From the NCBI RefSeq assembly GCF_047511655.1, contig NC_133403.1:13203014-13267013 (forward strand): 64,000 bases of DNA, in the 5' to 3' direction. The translations under genes and the position numbers were made by a program. Positions within the stretch are counted from its first letter, which is position 1; every line of letters starts with the position of its first letter. Under the pieces are notes generated by a model. The model was not told the origin of the DNA and made no database searches. It was given only the letters and a program-made list of their open reading frames with translations. This DNA is from Castor canadensis (lineage: Eukaryota > Chordata > Mammalia > Rodentia > Castoridae). Shown in pieces: positions 1 to 8,503 of the stretch.

Positions 1-319
1 TTGGTGGTCATGGTTTCAGGGTGGGGAGCAAGTGATGGGGAGACTTAAGGTGCTTGGGGGGAAGAGGCAGCACAGCCCCATCCATTGTCAGTATTGTACT
101 CTGAGAGACTGAGGATGTCAGAGCTGCTGTGGATGGGGAGGGGCTTGCTTGGATCTTGGATGCCCACTCTGACAGGCCTTCAAGGACAGTGGTCCTCTCT
201 CTCTTCCTCACCGGGCTGCCCATATCAGAACCCCAGCTTTGCTCTGAGGAGGAGAGGTGTTTCCAGCCCCAACCAGCTGAGGAGAGCCCCCCTGATGATA
301 GCTTTTCTGCTTGTTCCAG

Positions 320-422
320 CACAAACAGGGCAAGGTGGGCCCTGACGGCAAGGAGCTCATCCCTCAGGAGTCCCCTCGAGTGGGCGGATTTGGATTTGTT
401 GCCACCCCTTCTCCTGCCCCTG
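320..422 (+). CDS. ESS2: ESS2 coding exon (fourth from last)
   Basis: The acceptor is ttgttccag before 320 and the donor is gtgaga from 423. The exon enters at codon phase 0 and leaves at phase 1. It encodes the segment HKQGKVGPDGKELIPQ through ATPSPAP. Confidence 0.94.
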
Positions 423-3400
423 GTGAGAAATGGGCCAGATACACAGACTGGTTAGGGCTGTGGGTGGGCTCAGCAGACCTGACCTGAGATGTCCCATGGT
501 GCCATTTCCTGTTCTGGTCCTGCCTGTGATGTCAGCAGGCAGGGTGCTGTGTGTGCAGTGTCTACATATCAAAATGCAGAGAGGACTGCAGGGAGGGAGG
601 GCTCTGGACACCAAGCCTGCAACTTCCTCACTAGGGAGGCGGGGGAGACTGTGGGGATCCCTTGTTGTACTAGGGTGTCCTTTGCCATCCCACATGCTGG
701 CCTCTGTGTATTCAGTGCTGGTTGCTGTGATGTGGGCTGTGACTTGTGCAGGCAACTCAGGTTTGCCCTGAGTTCTAGAAGGTTTGGGGGCCCTGGAAGT
801 CCAGAGCATCTCCTCCCTTGATAGTAGGGGAGGAAGTTTCTGAGGGCTTCCCTGGCCCTGTGTTAGGATGGGGCCCATCTGACCCAGCTTCCTCAGGTTC
901 AGCACCTCTGTCCTGTTATGGGGCCATAGTGACCTTGGCATTTCCCTCTCAGAAGATGGGAGTCCCAGGGTTCTAGAGTCCTGGGGAAGGAGAGAGGCTA
1001 GCTGTTGGCTTTGATGTTATCTGGGGCAGCACTGGGATTCACTGGCCTGAGATGACTGTGGACTCTCCATCTGTAGGTGTGAATGAGTCTCCGCTGATGA
1101 CCTGGGGGGAGGTTGAGAACACACCACTGAGAATTGAAGGGTCAGAGACGCCTTATGTGGACAGGACACCAGGACCATCTTTCAAGGTGGGTTATGGTGA
1201 GAGGGAGGCCGGGTTGGGACTCAGTGTGAATGCCTAGGAGTCCTGAGTCTCTGCTGCCCAAAATTGAGCACAGGCAACTGAACTCTGATCTGTCAGTGGT
1301 CAAAGTAGGACCGCCTGATGGGGCTGAACACTGGCGCTTCTGAATTCCAGGGCACTGAAGATAGAGATGGGTGGGACTTTCAAGGAGGGATTTGGGAGAG
1401 TGGAGGCCAAGGCACCAAGGCAGGGAGTGACCTGGAGGCCCAGGGGCTGTTCACAGAGGAGGCAAATTGATCAGAGAGCAGGAACTCCAACTGCAGTGTA
1501 AGTCTGAGAGCTATGGATATGGTTTGCATTCTCAGAAGGGTTGTATGCTGGCACAGCAAGACCTTTGGTTACAGAACACAATTAGAGACACCCTTGATTG
1601 TACTGCTGGATCCTGGCTTTGTAGGAGTGGGTGGAGTGGAGTACGCGAGAACTGCGGCAGGTCAGGAGGGCTCATCGTGGGCTGGGTCACATGCAGCTAG
1701 CAGAGGTGCATTGTGTGACCCCTGAGTGCCAGGTGGGGTAGAAAACTGAGGCTCAGGTGGCCCTGGATGGCACAGATGAGTGAGCAGGTGTGACCCTGGG
1801 AGTCATGGAGATGAGACACACTGGGCTACAGGGAGTTTGTTGGTGAGGCTGACTGACTTGATAAGAGTTTAGAGAGGGAAGGAGAGGTTGCTGAAACTTG
1901 GGGCATGTACATCCTGCTGTTGGGTTACTGGGTCCCACCTGTGCTGAATTGGTGTCAGGAGGTCACAGGAGGCAGAAGTTGGTATTATTACAGAGGTCAA
2001 GGGTGTAGATTACACCATCTTCTAAGCACGTGTTCTACCCCTGAACTATATACCCCCAGCTGCTAATTTATAAACTAAACTCTATTGTAGCTATATATAA
2101 GGAAAAACATAATGTACGTAGGGTTCGTTTGATGCCATCTGAGCTTTTGCGTATCCGGTGGGGGTCTTAGACCATATCCCCTGAAGGTAGGGTAGGAGCT
2201 AATGTATGTGAAAATGACAAACTTTAGTACATCAAAAAAGTCACAAAAGCTAGTTCCAGCCACTTGGGAGGCTGAGGCAGAAGGATCACTTGAACCCAGG
2301 AGTTGGAGACGAGCCTGGGCAACATAGTGAGACCACCTCATCTTAAAAAAAAAATGGCAGGGGGCTGGCACAGTGGCTTGTGCCTGTAATCCTAGTTACT
2401 TGGGAGGCAGAGATTGGGAGGATCAGGGTTTGATGCCAGTCTGGGAAAAACAGATGTGCTCCTGTCATCTCAGCCGTAAAGGAGGTGTAATGTAAGAGAA
2501 TCGTCTAGGCCAGCCTGGGCAAGAAAACCTAGTCCCTGTCTGAAAAATAACAAGCAAAAAGAGCTAGGGGTGTGGCTCAAGTGGTAGAGGGCTTGCCTAG
2601 CAAGTTGAGATCCTGAGTTCAAACCTCAGTACTGCCAAAAAAAGAAACAAAAGCAAATAACTGGAAAAAAAAATTGTATAGCAAAACAAATTCTTTAGTT
2701 CTTTAGTACAGAAGAAAATGTCATAAAGCTTAATTGATAGGTAAAAGATCTTATAGGTAGCAAAACAAAGACCAAGGTAAGCACATTGATGGAAAAAGAG
2801 GCCTCATTCACATGGGGAGTTCTTAAAAGAAATACAGAAGGTTAATAAAGATGGTCATTTTAGTAACCAGAGGGAAACAAATGAAAACAAGGCTCACTTT
2901 TTCCCACCCTAAAACCTTGTAAGAGCATGCCTTGGCAGTCTTTGCCTTGAGAGCCTACTGGGGATAGGTGAAGAGGTCCAGGCCCTAGGTAGCTGTGCAG
3001 TTCTGGCACAGTGGGGGCTTTTGTTTTTGACCTAGGGTTTCTCTGTATAGCCCAGGCTGGCCTCCAGTTCATAGTCCTATGGTGTGCTATCGTGCCCTAC
3101 CTTTCACTCTTTTTACTTTATACCCAAGGTCTACTGCTTACTAAGTAAGTACTCTACCATGTGAGCCATGTCCTAGTCCTTTTTGCTTTTAGTGTATTCA
3201 GATAAGGTCTTGTGCTTTTGCCCAGGGCGAGCCTCCTACCTCCACCTCTCAAGTATATGGGATTGCAAACATAGTGCCTAGTCCCTTTCACTTATTTTTT
3301 GAACCATAGGTTACTTTCAGTATTTTCCAGTTACAAATAAGGCTACAATGAACAACTTTGTGCTCACAGTGAGTTTTGTCTCTTATTCCTTTGAATTGTT

Positions 3401-4706
3401 TTGAGACAATTTCTCAGAAGTGAGATTCTGAGATATGAGCATTTATTTCATACATTGCCACAAGCAATTTGCTAAAGAATCAGTAAGTGAGGACCAATGG
3501 TACTGTGGATTAATTTTTGTTTTCTTGAAGACAGTGAAGTTTTAGCATTTTTCCAAATGCTTCTTGTCATGCTGCTTCTAGTTGAAGACCTACATTTTAT
3601 GTCACTACAGAAGTGACATTGGTGGGAACACTGGGGAGGTGGCAGTGGGTTGCAGGAACATGGCAGCTAGAGGGAAGATACTGGGACCCACATCAGTTGC
3701 TCTTCCAAGTAAGGGACTGCCTGGCTTGGTAGTAGGTCCAGCACAGACCACCCAAATGCCTGCTGCTTTGCAGATCTTGGAACCAGGCCGCAGGGAGCGG
3801 CTAGGCCTGAAGATGGCCAATGAGGCTGCTGCCAAGAACCGGGCCAAGAAGCAAGAAGCCTTGCGGAGAGTGACGGAGAACCTGGCCAGGTGAGGGGGCC
3901 AAGGGCTCAGGCCCTTGGGCCAGGGTAGGGATAGGCTGGTGTCTCTGCCCTGCCCCTGCTCTGCCCACCTGCAATACCCAGGAAGGATCCACAGGGTTCT
4001 GCAGTGGGTTCTATAGCTGCTCCTCGCCTCCAGAGTCTGTGGCCGCATATGGACCAGACTGTGGGCCCCTCTCCATCTTCTTTGCTCCATATCTTCCTTG
4101 GCCCAACTTTAAGAAGCACCTTTAGGCCCTTTGTCCCACTCTGAGCTCCTGTCAGCCCTGTGAAGACAGTGTTATCATTCACTTTGGAGAGGGGTAGGAA
4201 CTCCAACTCTCAGAGGTCTGGGATCCACCCAGCCCCACAACCAAAGGCAGCACTGCCACTAACCTCAGGTTTGGCCTGACTGTTGTGTGCCAGATTTCCT
4301 GTGTGTTCCTCTTCAGCTCAGAAAGACTGTGCCTCTTACGGGCTCTTCCTGAGGGGTTGAGGGAAGCCCTGTGTCAGGCAGCACTCCGTCCACCTAACCT
4401 CTCTCTTGCCCATCCTTCCACCCCAGCCTCACCCCCAAAGGCCTGAGCCCAGCTATGTCTCCAGCCCTACAGCGCCTCGTGAGCAGGACAACCAGCAAGT
4501 ACACGGATCGTGCCCTGCGCGCCAGCTACACACCATCTCCAGCACGCTCCACCCACCTCAAGACCCCAGCCAGTGGGCCACAGACCCCCACGAGTACACC
4601 AGCCCCTGGCTCTGCCACACGCACACCCCTCACACAGGACCCAGCTTCCATCACGGACAACCTGCTGCAGCTGCCTGCCCGGCGCAAAGCCTCAGACTTC
4701 TTTTAG
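320..4706 (+). CDS. ESS2: ESS2 (DGCR14) splicing factor homolog, C-terminal 202 codons in four exons
   Basis: ESS2 (DGCR14, Es2 family) is a nuclear protein associated with spliceosomal C complexes. The upstream exons lie before the window. Four exons, 320-422, 1077-1186, 3774-3889 and 4427-4706, have AG/GT borders and phases 0-1, 1-0, 0-2 and 2-stop that fit exactly. The product follows the remembered human protein almost residue for residue: KVGPDGKELIPQESP, then TWGEVENTPLR and SETPYVDRTPGP, then the basic stretch MANEAAAKNRAKKQEALRR, then a Ser/Thr/Pro-rich tail with TPSPARST and TPTSTPAPGS, ending in ASDFF. About 200 of roughly 476 residues are present. The many TP and SP sites suggest a phosphorylated, disordered tail (inference). 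The gene converges on TSSK2. Identity is near certain. Confidence 0.96.
423..1076 (+). other. ESS2: ESS2 intron
   Basis: A 654-bp GT-AG intron without recognisable repeats or other genes. Open frames here are short and have no coding character. Confidence 0.85.
1077..1186 (+). CDS. ESS2: ESS2 coding exon (third from last)
   Basis: The acceptor is ccatctgtag and the donor is AAG|gtgggt. The exon enters in phase 1 and leaves in phase 0. It encodes VNESPLMTWGEVENTPLR and SETPYVDRTPGPSFK. Confidence 0.95.
2005..2062 (-). repeat. ID-type tRNA-derived SINE fragment
   Basis: Reverse complement of the ID core: the plus strand reads taagcacgtgttctacccct and then ends in cccccagct, matching the tRNA-Ala-like head of ID elements. 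Confidence 0.5.
2251..2352 (+). repeat. B1/Alu-like (7SL-derived) SINE
   Basis: Typical 7SL-derived body: cacttgggaggctgaggcag, then a gatcacttgaaccc block and a cagcctgggcaacat-type block, followed by an A-run near 2345. The 5' end is missing. Confidence 0.75.
2358..2650 (+). repeat. Three-module composite SINE (two Alu-like units plus ID-like unit)
   Basis: Two successive 7SL-like modules (tgtaatcctagttacttggg; then a decayed copy ending in cagcctgggcaag) are followed by an ID-like module with box A tgtggctcaagtggtagag and box B gagttcaaacc, then an A-rich tail. The same order recurs elsewhere in the window. Confidence 0.7.
3020..3300 (-). repeat. Decayed minus-strand SINEs (B1-like and ID-like composite)
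   Basis: 3020-3100 reads as an antisense B1 (ctgtatagcccaggctggcc). 3110-3290 reads as an antisense ID-like head (tactctaccatgtgagccat) followed by Alu-like modules. Both are strongly diverged. Confidence 0.5.
3774..3889 (+). CDS. ESS2: ESS2 coding exon (second from last)
   Basis: The acceptor is tgctgctttgcag and the donor is gccag|gtgagg. The exon enters in phase 0 and leaves in phase 2. It encodes ILEPGRRERLGLK and the lysine/alanine-rich MANEAAAKNRAKKQEALRR. Confidence 0.96.
3890..4426 (+). other. ESS2: Last ESS2 intron
   Basis: A 537-bp GT-AG intron of unique sequence, ending in a pyrimidine tract and ccccag. No other feature seen. Confidence 0.85.
4427..4706 (+). CDS. ESS2: ESS2 last coding exon
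   Basis: Starts in phase 2 (AG|C gives Ser) and reads LTPKGLSPAMSPALQRLV through LLQLPARRKASDFF to the TAG stop at 4704-4706. Other long frames across this exon are shadows. Confidence 0.97.
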
Positions 4707-4990
4707 AGCCAAGCCCGGGCTGGGCCTGTGGACACTTGTGGAGACTGCTGGGCAGTTTTCTGGACACCCAGCAGAGGACTCAGCCCTGGGGACCCAGGCC
4801 CGGGCCAGAGGCGATTGCTCATCCCAGGAACCACAGATGAAAAGTGCCGTGCCATGCCATGCTGGCTCAGGACACACATCTCCTCCCCTTGGAGTGCAGC
4901 ACCATGCTGTCCCCAGGGCCTTGCTGAAACTGTTTTCTATTTAATCCCCCAATCTAAACCATTATTAAAGAATAGGTGGCACAGTCAGGC
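4707..4990 (+). promoter_or_regulatory. ESS2: ESS2 3' UTR and poly(A) signal
   Basis: The untranslated tail after the stop contains an ATTAAA hexamer at 4964-4969, placing the cleavage site near 4985. No second signal is seen nearby. Confidence 0.7.
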
Positions 4991-6570
4991 CAGGCTGCCT
5001 GTCCATCCTTATCCCTGAACTGGCTCTGGTGCACCTGGGGGCCTACGTCAGTCCTAGGACTTCAAGGTTGGAGGCTGGCATTCTGTGGGGAAGCTCAGTG
5101 GCTCCCAGAACTGCCTTCTGAGCTCACACATGCCCTTTACCCTCCGCCCCCCAGGTCTTTCTGCTCCTCTGAGAAATCATGCTCAGGGTACCTGGGGCTC
5201 TGTGCCAGCCAGGCCTGGCCGGCTTGCTTTACTAGGCCCATGCATATTGTGCGTCTCAGGCCCCGTCATGAGTCACTTTCTTGGTGGCCTCAGCTGTAAC
5301 CTCGCAGAGCAGCTTCCAGCTCTGGTGGGACTAAGCCGTCTACTCTGTCCTGCTTTTTGCTCTCCCCCTGCTCTTGACACTGCCCACTGGGCTCTGCTGA
5401 GACACCAGCCTCACCCCAGCCTGGGCCACAGTGTTAAAAAAGAGGCCAGGTTCTATGCAGACCACAAGTATCATGCATTGTGGTTCAGCATGTGCCTGTT
5501 GGCTGAGGGGGTACAGAGGATGTAGGTGCCTGGCCCTTAGGTGGCTGGCAGCCAGCTGAGCCCATGAGCCTGCTGCCTACAGAGTTGAAAGGCCTCTCTA
5601 GGCCCAGGTGGGTCCAAGACCATGGTGTAGCTCCCAAGTCAATGTCTTCAGGCATCACCAGGGGTCATAGGTGGTACCCTCTGGGGGCCTGGGAGCTTTT
5701 GATACTCAGAGACTCAGGGCACACTTGACTGCTCAGACCCAGGTACTGCTTTGAGCCCTGTGTGTGCTGTCTTCATTCAGTCTTCCTGCATTGGTTCTCT
5801 CCTTCTCTGAGCACTGATGTTCTCTGGAGGCTAGTCTGGGGCCAAACACCTGGCACCAGCCTAGGACCTCTGTTGATCTCTACAGTGAGTTCTGTGAACT
5901 CCTGGGGTGGCTGCCCTGGGACCTGCTGGGGCTGGAGCTTTGGATCCTTTTGCTTCACAGGGAAGGTTGAGTTTTAACCCAAGAGAGCCCCCACCACCAC
6001 CAGGAAATGGGGTAGGGAGAGTAGGGGCACTTTTTGGTGCTGTCCACTTTAAGCATTTGGTCAGCAGGGGAGCATGCTTTGGGGAGGTATGGTAACAAGC
6101 AGGAAACATGAGAGATGGGACAGCATCATCACCAGGCTGCTGCCTGGGGCTTGCAGGTCTGCAGAGTGGGGAGGGTGCCAGCAATGGTCTCCGTGATGCT
6201 GCCTCTAGGGGATGATGTGGGGGGGGGGCGGTGAGCAGCTGAGGTCACCAATCTCAAATTACCCCTGGGGTTAGAGGAGGACATTGAGTAAGGAGCCATG
6301 TGAGGGAGCGAGACAGGGTCAGTGTGAGCTGCACTGCATATGGCGAGGGAGGAGTATGGAGCTGTTCAGCCCTGCAGGCCTTAGGGATGGGGGCAGGCCA
6401 GAGGCAGACAATGTGGTCTTGGCAGGTGGACTGCAGCAGAGGTCCTCTCCTTGCCACAGGGCTCACTCTTGAGTCTGTCTATGTCTGAGCACCTGTCCCT
6501 GGACCCCTAACACTGGAGACCCCTGCGCCGGTTGAGTCCTAGAGAAAAAGATTCCTCACTGGGCACTCGG
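4991..6570. other. Intergenic region between ESS2 and TSSK2 3' ends
   Basis: About 1.6 kb of unique, GC-rich sequence between two convergent genes. Several frames of 60-146 codons are open, but none has splice support, a recognisable domain or conserved character. No SINE is recognised. Confidence 0.6.
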
Positions 6571-6592
6571 GATGCTTGTATACACTTTGTGG

Positions 6593-6598
6593 TTTATT
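6593..6598 (-). promoter_or_regulatory. TSSK2: TSSK2 poly(A) signal
   Basis: TTTATT on the plus strand (AATAAA on the minus strand), about 185 bp after the TSSK2 stop codon. This gives a short 3' UTR. Confidence 0.6.
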
Positions 6599-6782
6599 TG
6601 GTGGTCAGTAATTAACGTCTTTGCTACTAAGTGGAAGAAAGCTAATAGAACGTAATCAAAATAGTGGTTTAATTGACGAATTTTACTTGTTCCTTGCACC
6701 TGTGCCTTCTTCAGCTCCTACCTGCCTACTTCATGTCAGTGCAAACCGTATCACGTCCCCCCACCCAGGGCCCTCTCCACCA

Positions 6783-7883
6783 CTAGGTGCTTGCTTTCCC
6801 CACCTCTGCTCCTGAGATGTGATGGTCTTTAGCTCTGGAGGTCTCGGCCAGCCTATCCTCCATTCTGTCCTCATTCTCAGGCACAACCAGCAGCCGGTGC
6901 TGGGTTTTGGCCCCCAGTTTGTGGTCAGGTCGGTGTTCAGGTCGGTGTTCAGGCCGGTGTTCAGGTCTTGAGCCTGACCGGGCATCTAGTTTGCACTCGG
7001 TCCGGTATTTGCCCTCCCCCTCCCTTTTGAAGGAACCAGAAGACATGACTTTGGGCTTGGGGGGCTGCAGCCACGAGTGGCTGAGGATCTCGTCAATGTG
7101 CAGCCGCCGGTTGACGTCCGGCTGCAGGATGCGGTAGATGAGGTCTTTGCACTCACCCGTCAGGTTCTTGGAGCGCGGAAAGTCCACACGGTGCTCCTTC
7201 TGGATGCGCAGCATCTTTTTGATGTCGGAATCATCATAGGGCATGGAGCCACAGACCATGATGTACAGGATCACGCCCAGGCTCCAGATGTCGTACACCT
7301 TGGGCTGGTAGGGGATGCCCTGCAGCACCTCGGGGGCTGCATAAGCCGCTGACCCACAGAAGGTCTTGCTGAGGACAATACGACCACTGCCATCCCTCAG
7401 GCAGTGCTTGGAGAAGCCGAAGTCGGACAGCTTGATGTTGAAGTCCTTGTCGAGGAGAAGGTTCTCGCATTTCAGGTCTCGGTGGACGACGTCCAGGTCA
7501 TGGCAGTACTTGACAGCTGAGGAGAGCTGGCGGAACATCTTGCGTGCCACATCTTCGTGCAGGGCTCCCTGGCACTTGATGAATTCAAGGAGGTCACCCT
7601 GGACGCCCAGCTCCATGATGATGTAGATGCGCCCATCAGAAGTCTCAAAGATCTCATAGGTCTTGATGATGGAGCGGTGGTTGACAGTTGCCAAGATGTC
7701 CATCTCCCGAGGAAGGAATCTCTCCACAAAGTCAGTGGGTGTTTTCTTGCGGTCGATGATCTTGACTGCTACATTGAACTTTAGGCGCTCAGAGTAGGCA
7801 GATTTCACTTTTGCGTAGGAGCCCTTGCCTAGATTGATTCCCACGATGTAACCCTTCTTCCTTAGGACTGCAGCATCGTCCAT
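6783..7883 (-). CDS. TSSK2: Testis-specific serine/threonine kinase 2, intact and intronless
   Basis: A single-exon, 366-residue protein kinase of the CAMK-like TSSK family, which phosphorylates TSKS and is needed late in spermiogenesis (family knowledge). Visible kinase parts: glycine loop GKGSYAKV (19-26), VAVK Lys41, HRDLKCEN with catalytic Asp136, DFG Asp154, activation-loop Thr174 in SKTFCGS, and APE near 183-185. The start [20 protein letters not shown] matches remembered human TSSK2 closely. The C-tail ends in [20 protein letters not shown] as in human, but is about 8 residues longer through an RPEH repeat. TSSK1 lies 4.6 kb upstream on the same strand, and ESS2 converges from the other side. 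Residue 192 is in LQGIPYQPK, where remembered human TSSK2 has LQSIPYQPK; this falls in a stretch identical to TSSK1. Confidence 0.98.
   Translation of the reverse strand: MDDAAVLRKKGYIVGINLGKGSYAKVKSAYSERLKFNVAVKIIDRKKTPTDFVERFLPREMDILATVNHRSIIKTYEIFETSDGRIYIIMELGVQGDLLEFIKCQGALHEDVARKMFRQLSSAVKYCHDLDVVHRDLKCENLLLDKDFNIKLSDFGFSKHCLRDGSGRIVLSKTFCGSAAYAAPEVLQGIPYQPKVYDIWSLGVILYIMVCGSMPYDDSDIKKMLRIQKEHRVDFPRSKNLTGECKDLIYRILQPDVNRRLHIDEILSHSWLQPPKPKVMSSGSFKREGEGKYRTECKLDARSGSRPEHRPEHRPEHRPDHKLGAKTQHRLLVVPENEDRMEDRLAETSRAKDHHISGAEVGKAST
6921..6968 (-). repeat. TSSK2: In-frame 12-bp tandem repeat in TSSK2 tail (RPEH/RPDH)
   Basis: Four 12-bp units (6921-6932, 6933-6944, 6945-6956, 6957-6968) encode RPEH three times and RPDH once. 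Remembered human TSSK2 has two such units. Period 12 keeps the frame. Confidence 0.9.
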
Positions 7884-8029
7884 GGTGCCTGGAGCGGCTG
7901 GTGCCGCTGCCGTCTACATCCCCTCCCCACAGGGGCCAGCAGGCATTGTCTTCATTTCCACTGTGGGGAGGCGTCTGGCTAAGCTGGGCCTGGACTTGGA
8001 GGGGTGGAATGCTCAGCATTGTCGCCAGG

Positions 8030-8050
8030 TGACTTCAGCGAATGAAGTCA
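8030..8050. promoter_or_regulatory. TSSK2: CRE-like inverted repeat upstream of TSSK2
   Basis: TGACTTCA (8030-8037), spacer gcgaa, TGAAGTCA (8043-8050): two CRE-like octamers (one mismatch from TGACGTCA) in inverted orientation, 147 bp before the TSSK2 ATG. The same arrangement with the same spacing precedes TSSK1. A CREM/CREB-type site is inferred. It could also serve a divergent plus-strand transcript. Confidence 0.55.
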
Positions 8051-8469
8051 TAAAGCCAGGCTGCCAGGAGTGAGGACTGGGCTGGAGGGAATGAGGCCTC
8101 TGGAACCCTGGAAGCCAGGCTGGCCTGGAAGGAGTGCTCCCCTCCCTGCCCACTGGAATGAAGCTGGCACCCAGGCCTGGGATAGCCCACCTCTGCTCCT
8201 CTTTATTGTTGTGGCTTCCCCCTCACAAGTCAGGCCCAAGGGGAAGTGGCCCCATGCCTTTTCCCCCTCCCCTGGCATGGGAACTTACTTCACCAGGACC
8301 AATTTTTTATAGCTTCTTTGGGGTGTAGTGAGAACACCCTGTAGAGTGTATCCTTGGAACCAGTGGTGTCTGCCCCAGTCTAGCCAGGCCAGTGGTGGCT
8401 CCAAGCCCGGTGGAGTAAAGCAATTCTGCTTGGGATGATGCTAGCTCCTTGGGCTATTGAGCTGGACGG
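8051..8469. other. Region between TSSK2 promoter and candidate plus-strand exon
   Basis: Unique sequence without repeats or coding signals. It would be the divergent promoter and 5' UTR if the candidate gene starting at 8470 is real. Confidence 0.4.
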
Positions 8470-8503
8470 ATGAGCTGCTGCTGCTGCTTCTGCTTCTGCT
8501 GTG
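8470..8503 (+). CDS. Candidate gene exon 1 (cysteine string)
   Basis: ATG at 8470 is followed by a TGC-rich tract encoding [11 protein letters not shown], then a consensus gtgagt donor at 8504 (leaves in phase 1). A chance microsatellite is the alternative reading. Confidence 0.28.

Larger units (their letters stand above)
1187..3773 (+). other. ESS2: ESS2 intron with SINE cluster
   Basis: A 2.6-kb intron. Its 5' part (1187-1990) is unique sequence without a gene. From about 2005 to 3300 it is mostly SINEs: an ID-type fragment, a B1/Alu-like copy, a three-module composite and old minus-strand copies. 3300-3770 is AT-rich; a short stretch near 3320-3480 resembles an old L1 3' region read in antisense. 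Confidence 0.8.

Noticed and set aside
2075-2371. 98-codon minus-strand frame
   Set aside because: It is the reverse complement of a B1/Alu-like SINE and its flank.
4406-4944. Two 144-codon plus-strand frames over the end of ESS2
   Set aside because: Other-frame shadows of the last ESS2 exon extended into its 3' UTR.
5085-5525. 146-codon plus-strand frame
   Set aside because: No splice support, no recognisable domain, and low-complexity Leu/Pro/Ser content in GC-rich intergenic DNA.
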